From contig JBDTOX010000142.1 of the NCBI GenBank assembly GCA_039933015.1, positions 1-16,886 of the forward strand: a stretch of 16,886 nucleotides of DNA, given 5' to 3'. Below are positions 7,097 to 14,617 of the stretch, piece after piece (position 1 is the stretch's first letter; each line of letters starts with the position of its first letter). This stretch comes from JBDTOX01 sp039933015 (GTDB lineage: Bacteria > Pseudomonadota > Gammaproteobacteria > Burkholderiales > Methylophilaceae). The translations under genes were made by a program, and so were the position numbers. The notes under the pieces are model-generated. The model did not search any database, was not told the DNA's origin, and saw only the letters and a list, made by a program, of their open reading frames with translations.

Positions 7097-9263
7097 ACCC
7101 AAACATGATAAGCAGTTAAATCTTATTCTTGATGCCAGGCATCATGACCCTTTTTCTTATCTTGGGTTGCATCAGGAATCCGGAAAATATGTGTTCCGCA
7201 CATTCCTGCCTCATGCCGAGCATGTATGGATCAAAACGGTGCATGGGTGGGATGCGCTGCACCGCTGCCATGCAAACGGACTTTATGAATGGCATGGCGC
7301 CGAAGCGCCTGAAGTGCCGTGTTTGCTACGGACTGAAGAGAATGGCACTACTCAGGAACAATATGACCCCTACTCTTTTGCTTCCACGCTTTCGGACGAT
7401 GACCTTTATCTCTTAGGAGAAGGCCGGCTGATAGAAGCCTATAAGACCTTGGGCGCTCAATTATGCGAACAATCCGGTATCAGTGGTGTACGCTTTGCGG
7501 TATGGGCACCCAACGCCGAGCGTGTCAGCGTCGTTGGTAATTTTAATTCATGGGATGGCCGCGTTCACCCCATGCGCGCCCATGGCTCCAGCGGAGTTTG
7601 GGAAATGTTCATTCCGGACCTGAATGCCGGAGAACTTTACAAATACGAAATTCGCAATCGTCATAGCGGCAACATACTTACAAAAACAGACCCCTACGGC
7701 TTCAGCTTTGAGCTGCGCCCGGGGACTGCTGCCAAGGTCACCGCTGTGGGCCAGTACACCTGGCAAGATGAACCCTGGCTAAAGGCGCGTGGTAAAGCTG
7801 ATTGGCTGCATGCGCCTTTTAACTGTTATGAAGTGCATCTTGGCTCATGGCGCAGAAACGAACAGGGCAATTTTCTCAATTACCGCGAGTTGGCAGCCGA
7901 CCTTATTCCTTATGTAAAGGATATGGGTTATACCCACATCGAATTACTGCCTGTTTCAGAGCACCCTTTGAATGAATCCTGGGGCTATCAGACCACGGGT
8001 TATTTTGGGGTAACCAATCGCTTTGGCAGCCCGGATGACTTCCGCTATCTGGTGGATGCCTGTCACCAGGCCAATATTGGTGTGATTCTGGATTGGGTGC
8101 CGGGGCACTTCCCCAAAGATGACTGGGCACTGGCGCGTTTTGATGGTACTGCCCTGTTCGAGCATGAAGACCCTCGCCTGGGCGAACATCAGGAATGGGG
8201 CACCTATGTTTTCAATTACGGCCGTAATGAAGTGCGTAATTTCCTATTGGCCAATGCGCATTACTGGCTTGCAGAATTTCATATAGATGGTTTACGCGTT
8301 GATGCGGTGGCCTCCATGCTTTATCTGGATTACTCACGTAAACCTGGCGAATGGCTACCCAATAAATTTGGTGGGCGTGAGAATCTGGACGCCATCGAAT
8401 TCATGAAACAACTCAATGTGATGGTACATGAGGACTTCCCCGGCGCACTGACGATTGCCGAAGAGTCCACTTCGTGGCCCATGATTTCGCGCCCCGTCTA
8501 TCTGGGTGGCCTCGGTTTCTCAATGAAATGGAACATGGGCTGGATGAACGATACGCTGGCTTATATTGAGAATGACCCGGTACACAGGCGCTATCACCAT
8601 GACAAACTTACCTTTGGTCAGGTATACGCCTACAGCGAGAATTTTGTTCTGCCGTTCTCTCATGATGAAGTCGTTCACGGTAAGCATTCATTACTTGATA
8701 AAATGCCAGGCGATGCTTGGCAAAAATTTGCTAATCTACGCCTGCTACTGACTTATCAAATGACAGCGCCTGGCAAGAAACTCAATTTCATGGGTAATGA
8801 GTTTGGCCAGGGACGTGAATGGAATGTGAATAGCAGCTTGAACTGGCATTTGCTGGATACAGCTTGGCATCAGGGTGTGCAACAAACAAGCCGGGATCTC
8901 AACCATTTATATAAAAAACTGCATGCCTTGCACGATCTGGACTTTGAGTCGCAGGGTTTTAACTGGATTGATTGTTGTGATACGGATCAATCGGTAATCA
9001 GCTATATCCGGCGTGGGCGCGATGGCAGTTTTGTCGTGGTTTTATTGAATTTCACCCCTGTACTACGCCAGGGCTATCGTATTGGAGTACCTGTAGCGGG
9101 CGATTACGTTGAGCTATTTAACAGTGATGCGAGTGGATACGGTGGCAGCAATCAAGGGAATGGAGCAGGTTTGAAAAGTGAAGCTGTCGCCTGGATGGGC
9201 CAAAAACAGTCGTTGCTAGTTACCTTGCCCCCTTTGGGTGGCCTGATATTGCAACTTAAGTAA
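7089..9263 (+). CDS. glgB: 1,4-alpha-glucan branching enzyme (GH13)
   Basis: GlgB forms alpha-1,6 branches in glycogen by cutting and transferring alpha-1,4 chains. At 724 residues it matches full-length GlgB. The N1 module spans about 1-110, beginning with the typical DPFSYLGLH (20-28). A CBM48 module (about 128-235) contains RFAVWAPNAERVSVVGNFN. The GH13 barrel has YEVHLGSWRR (247-256), ILDWVPGHFP (333-342), GLRVDAVASM with nucleophile D405, TIAEEST with acid/base E458 and FSHDEVVHG with D526; these numbers match the E. coli enzyme. A C-terminal beta domain ends in LTLPPL-like VTLPPLGGL. The start is TTG at 7089-7091: an in-frame TGA at 7077 blocks any earlier ATG and the next Met falls inside CBM48. 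A weak GATGAG precedes it. pgi follows after 41 bases. Confidence 0.97.
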   Translation: MPKPKHDKQLNLILDARHHDPFSYLGLHQESGKYVFRTFLPHAEHVWIKTVHGWDALHRCHANGLYEWHGAEAPEVPCLLRTEENGTTQEQYDPYSFASTLSDDDLYLLGEGRLIEAYKTLGAQLCEQSGISGVRFAVWAPNAERVSVVGNFNSWDGRVHPMRAHGSSGVWEMFIPDLNAGELYKYEIRNRHSGNILTKTDPYGFSFELRPGTAAKVTAVGQYTWQDEPWLKARGKADWLHAPFNCYEVHLGSWRRNEQGNFLNYRELAADLIPYVKDMGYTHIELLPVSEHPLNESWGYQTTGYFGVTNRFGSPDDFRYLVDACHQANIGVILDWVPGHFPKDDWALARFDGTALFEHEDPRLGEHQEWGTYVFNYGRNEVRNFLLANAHYWLAEFHIDGLRVDAVASMLYLDYSRKPGEWLPNKFGGRENLDAIEFMKQLNVMVHEDFPGALTIAEESTSWPMISRPVYLGGLGFSMKWNMGWMNDTLAYIENDPVHRRYHHDKLTFGQVYAYSENFVLPFSHDEVVHGKHSLLDKMPGDAWQKFANLRLLLTYQMTAPGKKLNFMGNEFGQGREWNVNSSLNWHLLDTAWHQGVQQTSRDLNHLYKKLHALHDLDFESQGFNWIDCCDTDQSVISYIRRGRDGSFVVVLLNFTPVLRQGYRIGVPVAGDYVELFNSDASGYGGSNQGNGAGLKSEAVAWMGQKQSLLVTLPPLGGLILQLK

Positions 9264-9304
9264 AAAATACTAAAATCATTCATAATATTAAGTTAATAAA
9301 AAGC

Positions 9305-10957
9305 ATGACAAATCCAACACAATTGCCAGTTTGGCAGCAACTCAGTGCGCACTATCAAGAAATATTCCCGCTTCATATGCGGGATTTGTTTGATCAAGAT
9401 GAAAAGCGCTTCAATAAATACTCCTTAAAGCTTGGCGACTTGCTGCTGGACTACTCCAAGCACCGCATCACCGAGCAAACACTGCCTTTGCTATTCCAGT
9501 TGGCGCGTGAATCCGATATAGAAGGCTGGCGGGAACGCATGTTTACCGGTGAAAAGATTAATTTCACTGAAAAACGTGCTGTACTGCACACTGCTTTGCG
9601 TAATTGCAGCAATACTCCGGTTATTGTGGATGGCAAAGATGTGATGCCGGATGTGAACCGAGTCTTGGCGCAAATGCGTAAATTCAGTGAAGATGTGCGC
9701 TCTGGAGCATGGCAGGGTTTTACTGGCAAGCGCATTACCGATATCGTTAACATTGGCATTGGGGGCTCTGATCTAGGTCCGGTCATGGTGTGTGGCGCTC
9801 TCAAACCTTATGCGAGACCGGATTTACACGCGCATTTCGTCTCCAATATTGATGGCGCCCACCTGGCCCAGGTGCTGGAACAGTGTCAGCCAGAGACTAC
9901 GCTGTTTATTGTAGCCTCTAAAACCTTCACCACGCAGGAGACCATGACCAACGCCCGCTCGGCGCGCACGTGGTTTATGCAGGCGGCAAAGGATGAAGCT
10001 CACGTTGCCAAACATTTCGTAGCGCTTTCTACCAATGCCCAAGCGGTAAATGCATTTGGTATTGATCCCACGAACATGTTCGAATTTTGGGATTGGGTCG
10101 GTGGTCGTTATTCGCTGTGGTCGGCGATTGGTCTTTCCATTGCAATTTACATCGGCATGGATAATTTTGAAGACCTGCTGGCAGGTGGTCATGAAATGGA
10201 TCAGCATTTCAGAACCGCGCCCATGGATCAGAATATGCCTATCATCATGGCTTTGCTGGGCATCTGGTATAACAATTTCTTTCACTGCGACACGCAGGCT
10301 GTTCTGCCCTACGATCAAGGCATGTCGCGCTTTCCTGCGTATTTGCAACAAGCCGACATGGAAAGCAATGGTAAATTTATTGACCGTGAAGGCAAGATCG
10401 TTCATTGCAAAACAGGGCCAATTATCTGGGGAGAAGCTGGTACCAATGGGCAACATGCCTTTTACCAGCTTATTCACCAAGGCAACAAACTAATTCCTTG
10501 CGATTTTATGATGCCACTCAATAGTCACTATGCAATGGGCGAAAACGGTATCGAACACCACAAGATTTTACTGGCCAATCTGTTTGCGCAGACCAAGGCG
10601 CTGATGCAAGGCAAGACCGCCTTAGAAGCCAAACACGAACTGGAAGCACAGGGCTTGTCTGGCGATGAGCTGAAAGATCTGCTGCCACATCGCGTGTTTG
10701 GCGGCAATCGGCCTACAACTACCCTGCTTTTCGACAAGCTCACCCCCAACATGTTAGGTAAACTGATCGCGCTTTATGAACACAAGATTTTTGTGCAAGG
10801 CATCATCTGGCAGATCAATTCGTTTGATCAATGGGGTGTAGAGTTCGGCAAACAGATTGCACAAAAGATTTTGCCGCAGCTTCTAAGCCGCGAGAATGCT
10901 ACAGATTATGACAGCTCGACCAACGGCTTGATTAATCATCTCGGTTCACGCTGCTAG
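9305..10957 (+). CDS. pgi: Glucose-6-phosphate isomerase
   Basis: Pgi interconverts glucose-6-phosphate and fructose-6-phosphate in the cytoplasm. The 550-residue length and both family signatures fit: FWDWVGGRYSLWSAIGL (261-277) and GIIWQINSFDQWGVEFGK (499-516). The SIS sugar-phosphate site is NIGIGGSDLGP (149-159). Catalytic candidates are E353 in DMESNGK, H384 in NGQHAFYQL and K516. It starts at ATG 41 bases after glgB, with an A-rich stretch but no real Shine-Dalgarno sequence, and is probably co-transcribed with glgB. It connects the polymer branch (glucose-6-P, via a phosphoglucomutase not in the window) with fructose-6-P from central metabolism; if the host is an RuMP methylotroph, fructose-6-P would be the entry product of C1 fixation, which is an inference. 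It ends before a strong terminator. Confidence 0.98.
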   Translation: MTNPTQLPVWQQLSAHYQEIFPLHMRDLFDQDEKRFNKYSLKLGDLLLDYSKHRITEQTLPLLFQLARESDIEGWRERMFTGEKINFTEKRAVLHTALRNCSNTPVIVDGKDVMPDVNRVLAQMRKFSEDVRSGAWQGFTGKRITDIVNIGIGGSDLGPVMVCGALKPYARPDLHAHFVSNIDGAHLAQVLEQCQPETTLFIVASKTFTTQETMTNARSARTWFMQAAKDEAHVAKHFVALSTNAQAVNAFGIDPTNMFEFWDWVGGRYSLWSAIGLSIAIYIGMDNFEDLLAGGHEMDQHFRTAPMDQNMPIIMALLGIWYNNFFHCDTQAVLPYDQGMSRFPAYLQQADMESNGKFIDREGKIVHCKTGPIIWGEAGTNGQHAFYQLIHQGNKLIPCDFMMPLNSHYAMGENGIEHHKILLANLFAQTKALMQGKTALEAKHELEAQGLSGDELKDLLPHRVFGGNRPTTTLLFDKLTPNMLGKLIALYEHKIFVQGIIWQINSFDQWGVEFGKQIAQKILPQLLSRENATDYDSSTNGLINHLGSRC

Positions 10958-10980
10958 TCATAAATAAATCAGCCCAATAA

Positions 10981-11012
10981 AAAGCCGCTGCAAGGAATCT
11001 TGCAGCGGCTTT
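10981..11012. terminator. Bidirectional rho-independent terminator between pgi and sppA
   Basis: Perfect 14-bp inverted repeat AAAGCCGCTGCAAG / CTTGCAGCGGCTTT (arms 10981-10994 and 10999-11012) with loop GAAT. It lies 23 bases after the pgi stop and 15 bases beyond the sppA stop. A flanking A run (10977-10983) gives a T run for leftward transcripts; the rightward T run is only TTT, so it should work best for the sppA operon while also ending glgB-pgi. Confidence 0.92.
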
Positions 11013-11027
11013 ATTCATCCTTAATTC

Positions 11028-11972
11028 TTAACGCAGATGTAAATTACCGCCCGCCAGGGTATTTGCTACCGAAGCTCCAAAGCGTTTAGCAAAACGGTCG
11101 GCCAAGCCTTCTCGCGTAGTAAAGTCCACAATCTTTTCCTGCTTGATGATTTCGCGGGCCACATACTCAGAGCTGCCCAGCCCATCGGCTAAGCCCATCT
11201 CTATACTGGTTTCGCCGCTCCAGAACAAGCCGCTAAACATCTCAGGGGTTTCTTTCAGGCGCTGACCGCGGCCTTCACGCACCACAGTAATAAACTGCTG
11301 ATGTATCTGATCAAGCATGTTCTGTGCGAATTCCTGGTGTTTGGGATTCACTGGGGAAAATGGATCAAGAATTGCCTTGTTTTCGCCAGCCGTGAGCAGC
11401 CTGCGTTCTACTCCGAGCTTCTGCATGATGCCGGTAAAGCCAAAGCCATCCATCAATACGCCAATAGAGCCGACAATACTGGCTTTATCCACATAAATCT
11501 TGTCAGCGGCGACGGCAATGTAATACCCACCGGAAGCGCAAATATCCTCAACCGCAGCATAAATCGGGATATTGGGGTGTAATTTGCGCTGACGCTTGAT
11601 TTCATCGTTAATCAGCCCCGCCTGTACCGGACTGCCGCCTGGGCTGTTAATACGCAAAATTACACCTTTGGTGTGCTTGTTGCCATAGGCTGACTGCAGG
11701 CTAGTGATGACTGAATCCGCATTTACTTCAGCATCGCTGCCAATTACACCTTGGATATCGATAAGTGCCGTATGGTCCAGACCTGCACTCGGGACTTCAC
11801 CAATCCAGTCCATGGCGTAGAACAACAGTATGAAAAGATATATAAATGTAAGCGACTTGAAGAAGATGCCCCAATGGCGAGCGCGTCGCTGCTCTTTAAT
11901 GGCGGAGAATGCCAGTTTTTCTATGGTTTGGCGCTGCCAATCTGATTCATGTGGGTTGGGAAGTTCAGACAT
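11028..11972 (-). CDS. sppA: Signal peptide peptidase SppA, short S49 form
   Basis: This 314-residue S49 serine protease is membrane-anchored by one hydrophobic segment (about 38-56, preceded by the basic stretch KEQRRARH), with the protease domain expected outside the inner membrane. SppA degrades cleaved signal peptides left in the membrane. The domain shows LRINSPGGSP (106-114), the nucleophile in CASGGYYIA (S147) and the general-base Lys in GENKAILDPF (K199). These residues match the Ser147/Lys199 dyad of Bacillus subtilis SppA, the single-domain form that assembles as a ring, unlike the double-length E. coli enzyme. The ATG start overlaps the end of the Rieske gene by 8 bases, so translation is probably coupled. 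It is the last gene of the rluC operon and ends at the shared terminator. Confidence 0.95.
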   Translation of the reverse strand: MSELPNPHESDWQRQTIEKLAFSAIKEQRRARHWGIFFKSLTFIYLFILLFYAMDWIGEVPSAGLDHTALIDIQGVIGSDAEVNADSVITSLQSAYGNKHTKGVILRINSPGGSPVQAGLINDEIKRQRKLHPNIPIYAAVEDICASGGYYIAVAADKIYVDKASIVGSIGVLMDGFGFTGIMQKLGVERRLLTAGENKAILDPFSPVNPKHQEFAQNMLDQIHQQFITVVREGRGQRLKETPEMFSGLFWSGETSIEMGLADGLGSSEYVAREIIKQEKIVDFTTREGLADRFAKRFGASVANTLAGGNLHLR

Positions 11973-12327
11973 GCTTGAGGCTTTCTAAATTAATCAAAAT
12001 TTTGTTATCGCGTTCGGTTACTGAAATAGGCTGTAAGCTGCGCCCTTTGCAAGGTCCTAGTACACAATAACCGCTTTGGGGATCGTAATGCGCACCATGT
12101 GTGGAACAAATCAAATAGTTTTTACTAAGGTCGAAAAAATCGCCTTCATTCCAGTCCAGCTCTATGGATGCATGTGCACACTGATTAACAAAGGCATAAA
12201 CCACACCGTTATACCGCACCACAAAGCCGGTAACATGCTCGCCCAGCTCAGGCAACTCAAAGCGCAAACCCTGTTCACGCTCAATCAGCAGATGGCTCTC
12301 ACAAATTATGCGTTCATTATCAGCCAT
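11965..12327 (-). CDS. Small Rieske [2Fe-2S] protein
   Basis: This 120-residue protein is one Rieske domain. The cluster ligands are CAH (C50, H52) and CSTHG (C74, H77), followed by AHYDPQSGYCVLGPCKG, which fits the Rieske ferredoxin pattern. There is no transmembrane segment or Tat signal, so it should be a soluble cytoplasmic electron carrier or an electron-transfer subunit, not a cytochrome bc1 Rieske protein. Extra Cys at 10, 88 and 93 are present; C88 and C93 flank the usual post-cluster proline loop. No oxygenase or reductase gene is nearby, so its partner is unknown. It starts at an ATG inside the HAD phosphatase gene (22-base overlap) and runs 8 bases into sppA, so it is tightly coupled to both. 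Confidence 0.92.
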   Translation of the reverse strand: MADNERIICESHLLIEREQGLRFELPELGEHVTGFVVRYNGVVYAFVNQCAHASIELDWNEGDFFDLSKNYLICSTHGAHYDPQSGYCVLGPCKGRSLQPISVTERDNKILINLESLKHV

Positions 12328-12962
12328 TGGTTTAGCTTAGTAAAATTATCAAAATGCGCCAAAGGCGCGCATGGCAAAAGATTCTCAACCGGCTGCGCGC
12401 CATAGGTAACAGCCAGGCTGGCTACATTCGCATTTTGCGCCATCTGTAAATCATGAATGGTATCGCCTATCATTAAAGTGCGTGCTGATTCAGTACCCAG
12501 TTCGTCCATAAGTTCCATAAGCATTTGCGGATGCGGCTTGGAGTTGCACTCATCCACGCAGCGAGTGGCGTGAAAATATTTCAGCAAACCACTACGTTCT
12601 AATGACTGGTTAAGCCCCCTTCTGCCTTTGCCCGTCGCCACGGCCAGCATGAATCCTTGTTTCTCCAGCTCTATAATTGCCTCGAATACGCCATCAAACA
12701 AAGGGACTTGATGGTCTTCGGTAAAGTAATGAAAACGATAACGCGCAACCATCTGCTGTAGCTGTGCTTCGCTAATACTTCCAAACAGCTCCATTAATGC
12801 TTCATGCAGCCCTAGACCAATAATGCCTCTGACAGCCGATGACTCAGGCACATTAAGCCCTGTATCAATGCTGGCAGCAATGATAGAGTCAACTATCAGC
12901 TGGGTCGAATCGGCCAGCGTGCCATCCCAATCAAATACGATTAAATCAAAATGTTTAGGCAT
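12306..12962 (-). CDS. HAD-superfamily hydrolase, phosphoglycolate phosphatase-like
   Basis: A 218-residue subfamily IA HAD phosphatase. Motif I is VFDWDGTLADS (nucleophile D11, D13), followed by an alpha-helical cap (about 20-85). Motif II is VATGKGRRGL (T110), motif III is the Lys in NSKPHP (K142), and motif IV is MIGDTIHDLQMA (D167, D171). The likely reaction is Mg-dependent hydrolysis of a small phosphate ester such as 2-phosphoglycolate, but HAD IA enzymes are often promiscuous and the substrate is not readable here. It begins 6 bases after the rluC stop and overlaps the Rieske gene by 22 bases. There is no good Shine-Dalgarno sequence, so coupling to rluC translation is likely. I would not assign gph without a closer comparison. 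Confidence 0.92.
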   Translation of the reverse strand: MPKHFDLIVFDWDGTLADSTQLIVDSIIAASIDTGLNVPESSAVRGIIGLGLHEALMELFGSISEAQLQQMVARYRFHYFTEDHQVPLFDGVFEAIIELEKQGFMLAVATGKGRRGLNQSLERSGLLKYFHATRCVDECNSKPHPQMLMELMDELGTESARTLMIGDTIHDLQMAQNANVASLAVTYGAQPVENLLPCAPLAHFDNFTKLNQWLIMNA

Positions 12963-12968
12963 GCTTGG

Positions 12969-14033
12969 TTACTTTTCTATTTCTAACTTATGCAAAAACT
13001 TTTCCAGTTCGGCAGGTAATGGCGCTACCAGCTTGAGTTTTTCGCCTGTGAGCGGATGACGGATACTGGTTTCTGCAGAATGCAAAAACATGCGCTTTAA
13101 TCCGCGCTTCAGCATGGCTTTGTTAACGGTAAAATCACCATATTTGTCGTCACCAGCAATGGGGAAGCCCAAATGCGCAAGCTGCACGCGTAATTGATGC
13201 GTGCGTCCGGTAATCAATTGTGCTTCCAGTAAACTAAACTGTTCGCTTCCATCCAGGCCAAAGTTCTTGCGCAAATGAAAGACGGTCTCGGATTGCTGCC
13301 CATCATCTTGTACGGATACTCGACGTTCGCCACTGGGTAATACATACTTTTGCAGCGGCAACACCACGCGCTTCTTCTTTTCTGTCCATTTGCCATGTAC
13401 CAGCATGAGATAGCGCTTATCCGTTTGGTTATTGCGTATGGCTTCATGTAGCGCAACTAAAGCCGCACGTTTCTTTGCCAGCATCAGCACTCCGGATGTT
13501 TCACGGTCAAGCCGGTGCACCAACTCCAGAAACTTGGCATGAGGGCGCTCCATGCGTAACTGCTCAATCACCCCGCGGCTAATGCCACTGCCTCCATGCA
13601 CCGCAAAACCTGCAGGCTTGTCGATAACCAGCATGGCCTCATCTTCAAAAATAATTGCCTGTTCAAATTTGGGTGCAACCGGGCCTCGATTAGCAGGTGC
13701 TTCTTCTTGGGCCGCTGTACGAATGGGCGGAATGCGCACAAAATCACCCGTGACCAGTTTATAACTGGCATCAATACGCTTGCTGTTTACACGTACTTCG
13801 CCGCTACGCAGGATGCGATAAATATGACTTTTAGGCACGCCTTTGAGAGTTTTGCTCAAGAAGTTGTCAATACGCTGGCCCACACTGCCTTCATCTATAG
13901 TAAGCATGCTGACATTGGCTTTGCTCGCAGGGGTTTTAGCCCCGTCTTTTTTGACGGATTGCCCGGGGATTTTTTTGGCGACGTCTGCGGCGTTGTTAGC
14001 TGCACTATCTCTTGTTTTGCTTAAATTAGTCAT
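12969..14033 (-). CDS. rluC: 23S rRNA pseudouridine synthase RluC
   Basis: RluC converts U955, U2504 and U2580 (E. coli numbering) of 23S rRNA to pseudouridine. The protein has an S4 RNA-binding domain (about 50-100, GQRIDNFLSKTLKGVPKSHIYRILRSGEVRVN region) and the RluA-type catalytic domain with VHGGSG (145-150), the catalytic Asp in LVHRLDRETSGV (D176) and TGRTHQLRV (275-283). The ATG at 14031-14033 gives 354 residues, with AGGTGAG directly upstream. A longer reading from a TTG at 14108 has no ribosome site. Residues 1-42 are an Ala/Lys/Ser-rich tail beyond the E. coli protein, and ATG at 13905-13907 (Met43) is a possible alternative start. It is the first gene of the leftward four-gene operon and divergent from rne, as in E. 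coli. Confidence 0.95.
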   Translation of the reverse strand: MTNLSKTRDSAANNAADVAKKIPGQSVKKDGAKTPASKANVSMLTIDEGSVGQRIDNFLSKTLKGVPKSHIYRILRSGEVRVNSKRIDASYKLVTGDFVRIPPIRTAAQEEAPANRGPVAPKFEQAIIFEDEAMLVIDKPAGFAVHGGSGISRGVIEQLRMERPHAKFLELVHRLDRETSGVLMLAKKRAALVALHEAIRNNQTDKRYLMLVHGKWTEKKKRVVLPLQKYVLPSGERRVSVQDDGQQSETVFHLRKNFGLDGSEQFSLLEAQLITGRTHQLRVQLAHLGFPIAGDDKYGDFTVNKAMLKRGLKRMFLHSAETSIRHPLTGEKLKLVAPLPAELEKFLHKLEIEK

Positions 14034-14240
14034 CTCACCTATACTACGAAAATCTCGAAGGAAATGCGCTAAGCGCTTATTCGAGAATGAATTAACAGTA
14101 ACAAACAAATACCTTGGTTAATCTCGCTCGCCAAATAAAATAAGTAGCGATTTTTGTAATAGAAATTAATTGCGCTCAAGCCGCCGCAGACGATATTGCT
14201 AATGCAACGCGCGGCCAGGATTTGCTGGAAATATAGAATA

Positions 14241-14261
14241 TTAGCCGATAATGTTGGCTAA
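14241..14261. promoter_or_regulatory. Dyad TTAGCC-N9-GGCTAA around a -10-like GATAAT
   Basis: Perfect 6-bp inverted repeat (14241-14246, 14256-14261) whose spacer contains GATAAT (14247-14252), five of six matches to a -10 box on the + strand. It could be an operator over an rne promoter. No -35 box at proper spacing is visible. Confidence 0.25.
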
Positions 14262-14376
14262 CCCGAGACAGAATCAACGCACTGAGATTAACACCCAACA
14301 GTTTACGATTATTTTCGTGAGCATTTTCAAGCTGATGCCATTATTTTGGTATCAGAAATCTTTTTCCGGCGTAATA

Positions 14377-14396
14377 TTTTAGTTGAATAACTAAAA
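14377..14396 (+). repeat. Perfect AT-rich hairpin in the rne leader
   Basis: Arms TTTTAGTT and AACTAAAA form an 8-bp stem with loop GAAT. No GC-rich stem or T run follows, so it is not a typical terminator. Confidence 0.5.
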
Positions 14397-14418
14397 ATGG
14401 CTATCGGTTGGAAGAAGC

Positions 14419-14433
14419 GGCCAAGAAATGGCC
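14419..14433 (+). repeat. Small GC-rich hairpin in the rne leader
   Basis: GGCCA and TGGCC form a 5-bp stem with the A-rich loop AGAAA; an A-rich single-stranded loop is the sort of place RNase E likes to bind or cut. Confidence 0.4.
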
Positions 14434-14510
14434 ACATGTTTAAGGTGCAGCCTCGTAGCTAATTTAGCTTGTGCGCGGTCTACCTCTGCTCGTGCAGCGT
14501 TGATACCCAA

Positions 14511-14549
14511 CTGTATCCATACAGCTTGTATTGACATGATACTGATGTC
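14511..14549 (+). repeat. Two adjacent small hairpins in the rne leader
   Basis: CTGTA-TCCA-TACAG (14511-14524) is followed by GACAT-N7-ATGTC (14533-14549). Each stem is 5 bp. They add to the density of short dyads ahead of rne. Confidence 0.35.
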
Positions 14550-14590
14550 CAGCCTTCCCGCCTGCCGCTTCACGTGGCAAGATCTGCAAG

Positions 14591-14609
14591 CCCGCTTTGA
14601 GCGCGGGAG
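14591..14609 (+). promoter_or_regulatory. Hairpin overlapping the rne Shine-Dalgarno sequence
   Basis: CCCGC (14591-14595) can pair with GCGGG (14603-14607) across a seven-base loop. The second arm includes the first three bases of the rne ribosome site GGGAG (14605-14609), which lies 8 bases before the ATG at 14618. Folding would partly mask the ribosome site. Confidence 0.5.
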
Positions 14610-14617
14610 TCATCAAA

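Larger units (their letters stand above)
14034..14617. promoter_or_regulatory. Divergent rluC / rne intergenic region with structured rne leader
   Basis: This 584-base stretch holds no convincing gene; its short reading frames lack family features and ribosome sites. Promoters for both rluC and rne should lie here, but I find no consensus -35/-10 pair. Several small inverted repeats cluster in the rne-proximal half (14377-14396, 14419-14433, 14511-14524, 14533-14549, 14591-14607). In E. coli the long rne leader folds into hairpins through which RNase E controls its own mRNA, so a similar role is plausible by analogy only. Confidence 0.6.

Noticed and set aside
9824..10480. 218-codon open frame on the minus strand inside pgi
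   Set aside because: It lies wholly opposite a certain pgi gene, has no recognisable domain and no ribosome site; it is an antisense shadow.
10050..10493. 147-codon open frame in a second + frame of pgi
   Set aside because: Same-strand frame-shifted shadow of pgi; pgi itself is intact through this region.
13596..14024. 142-codon open frame on the + strand opposite rluC
   Set aside because: Antisense to conserved S4 and catalytic parts of rluC; no independent support.
14034..14108. Longer rluC start at a TTG
   Set aside because: No ribosome site, non-conserved extra residues, and an ATG preceded by AGGTGAG lies at 14033.
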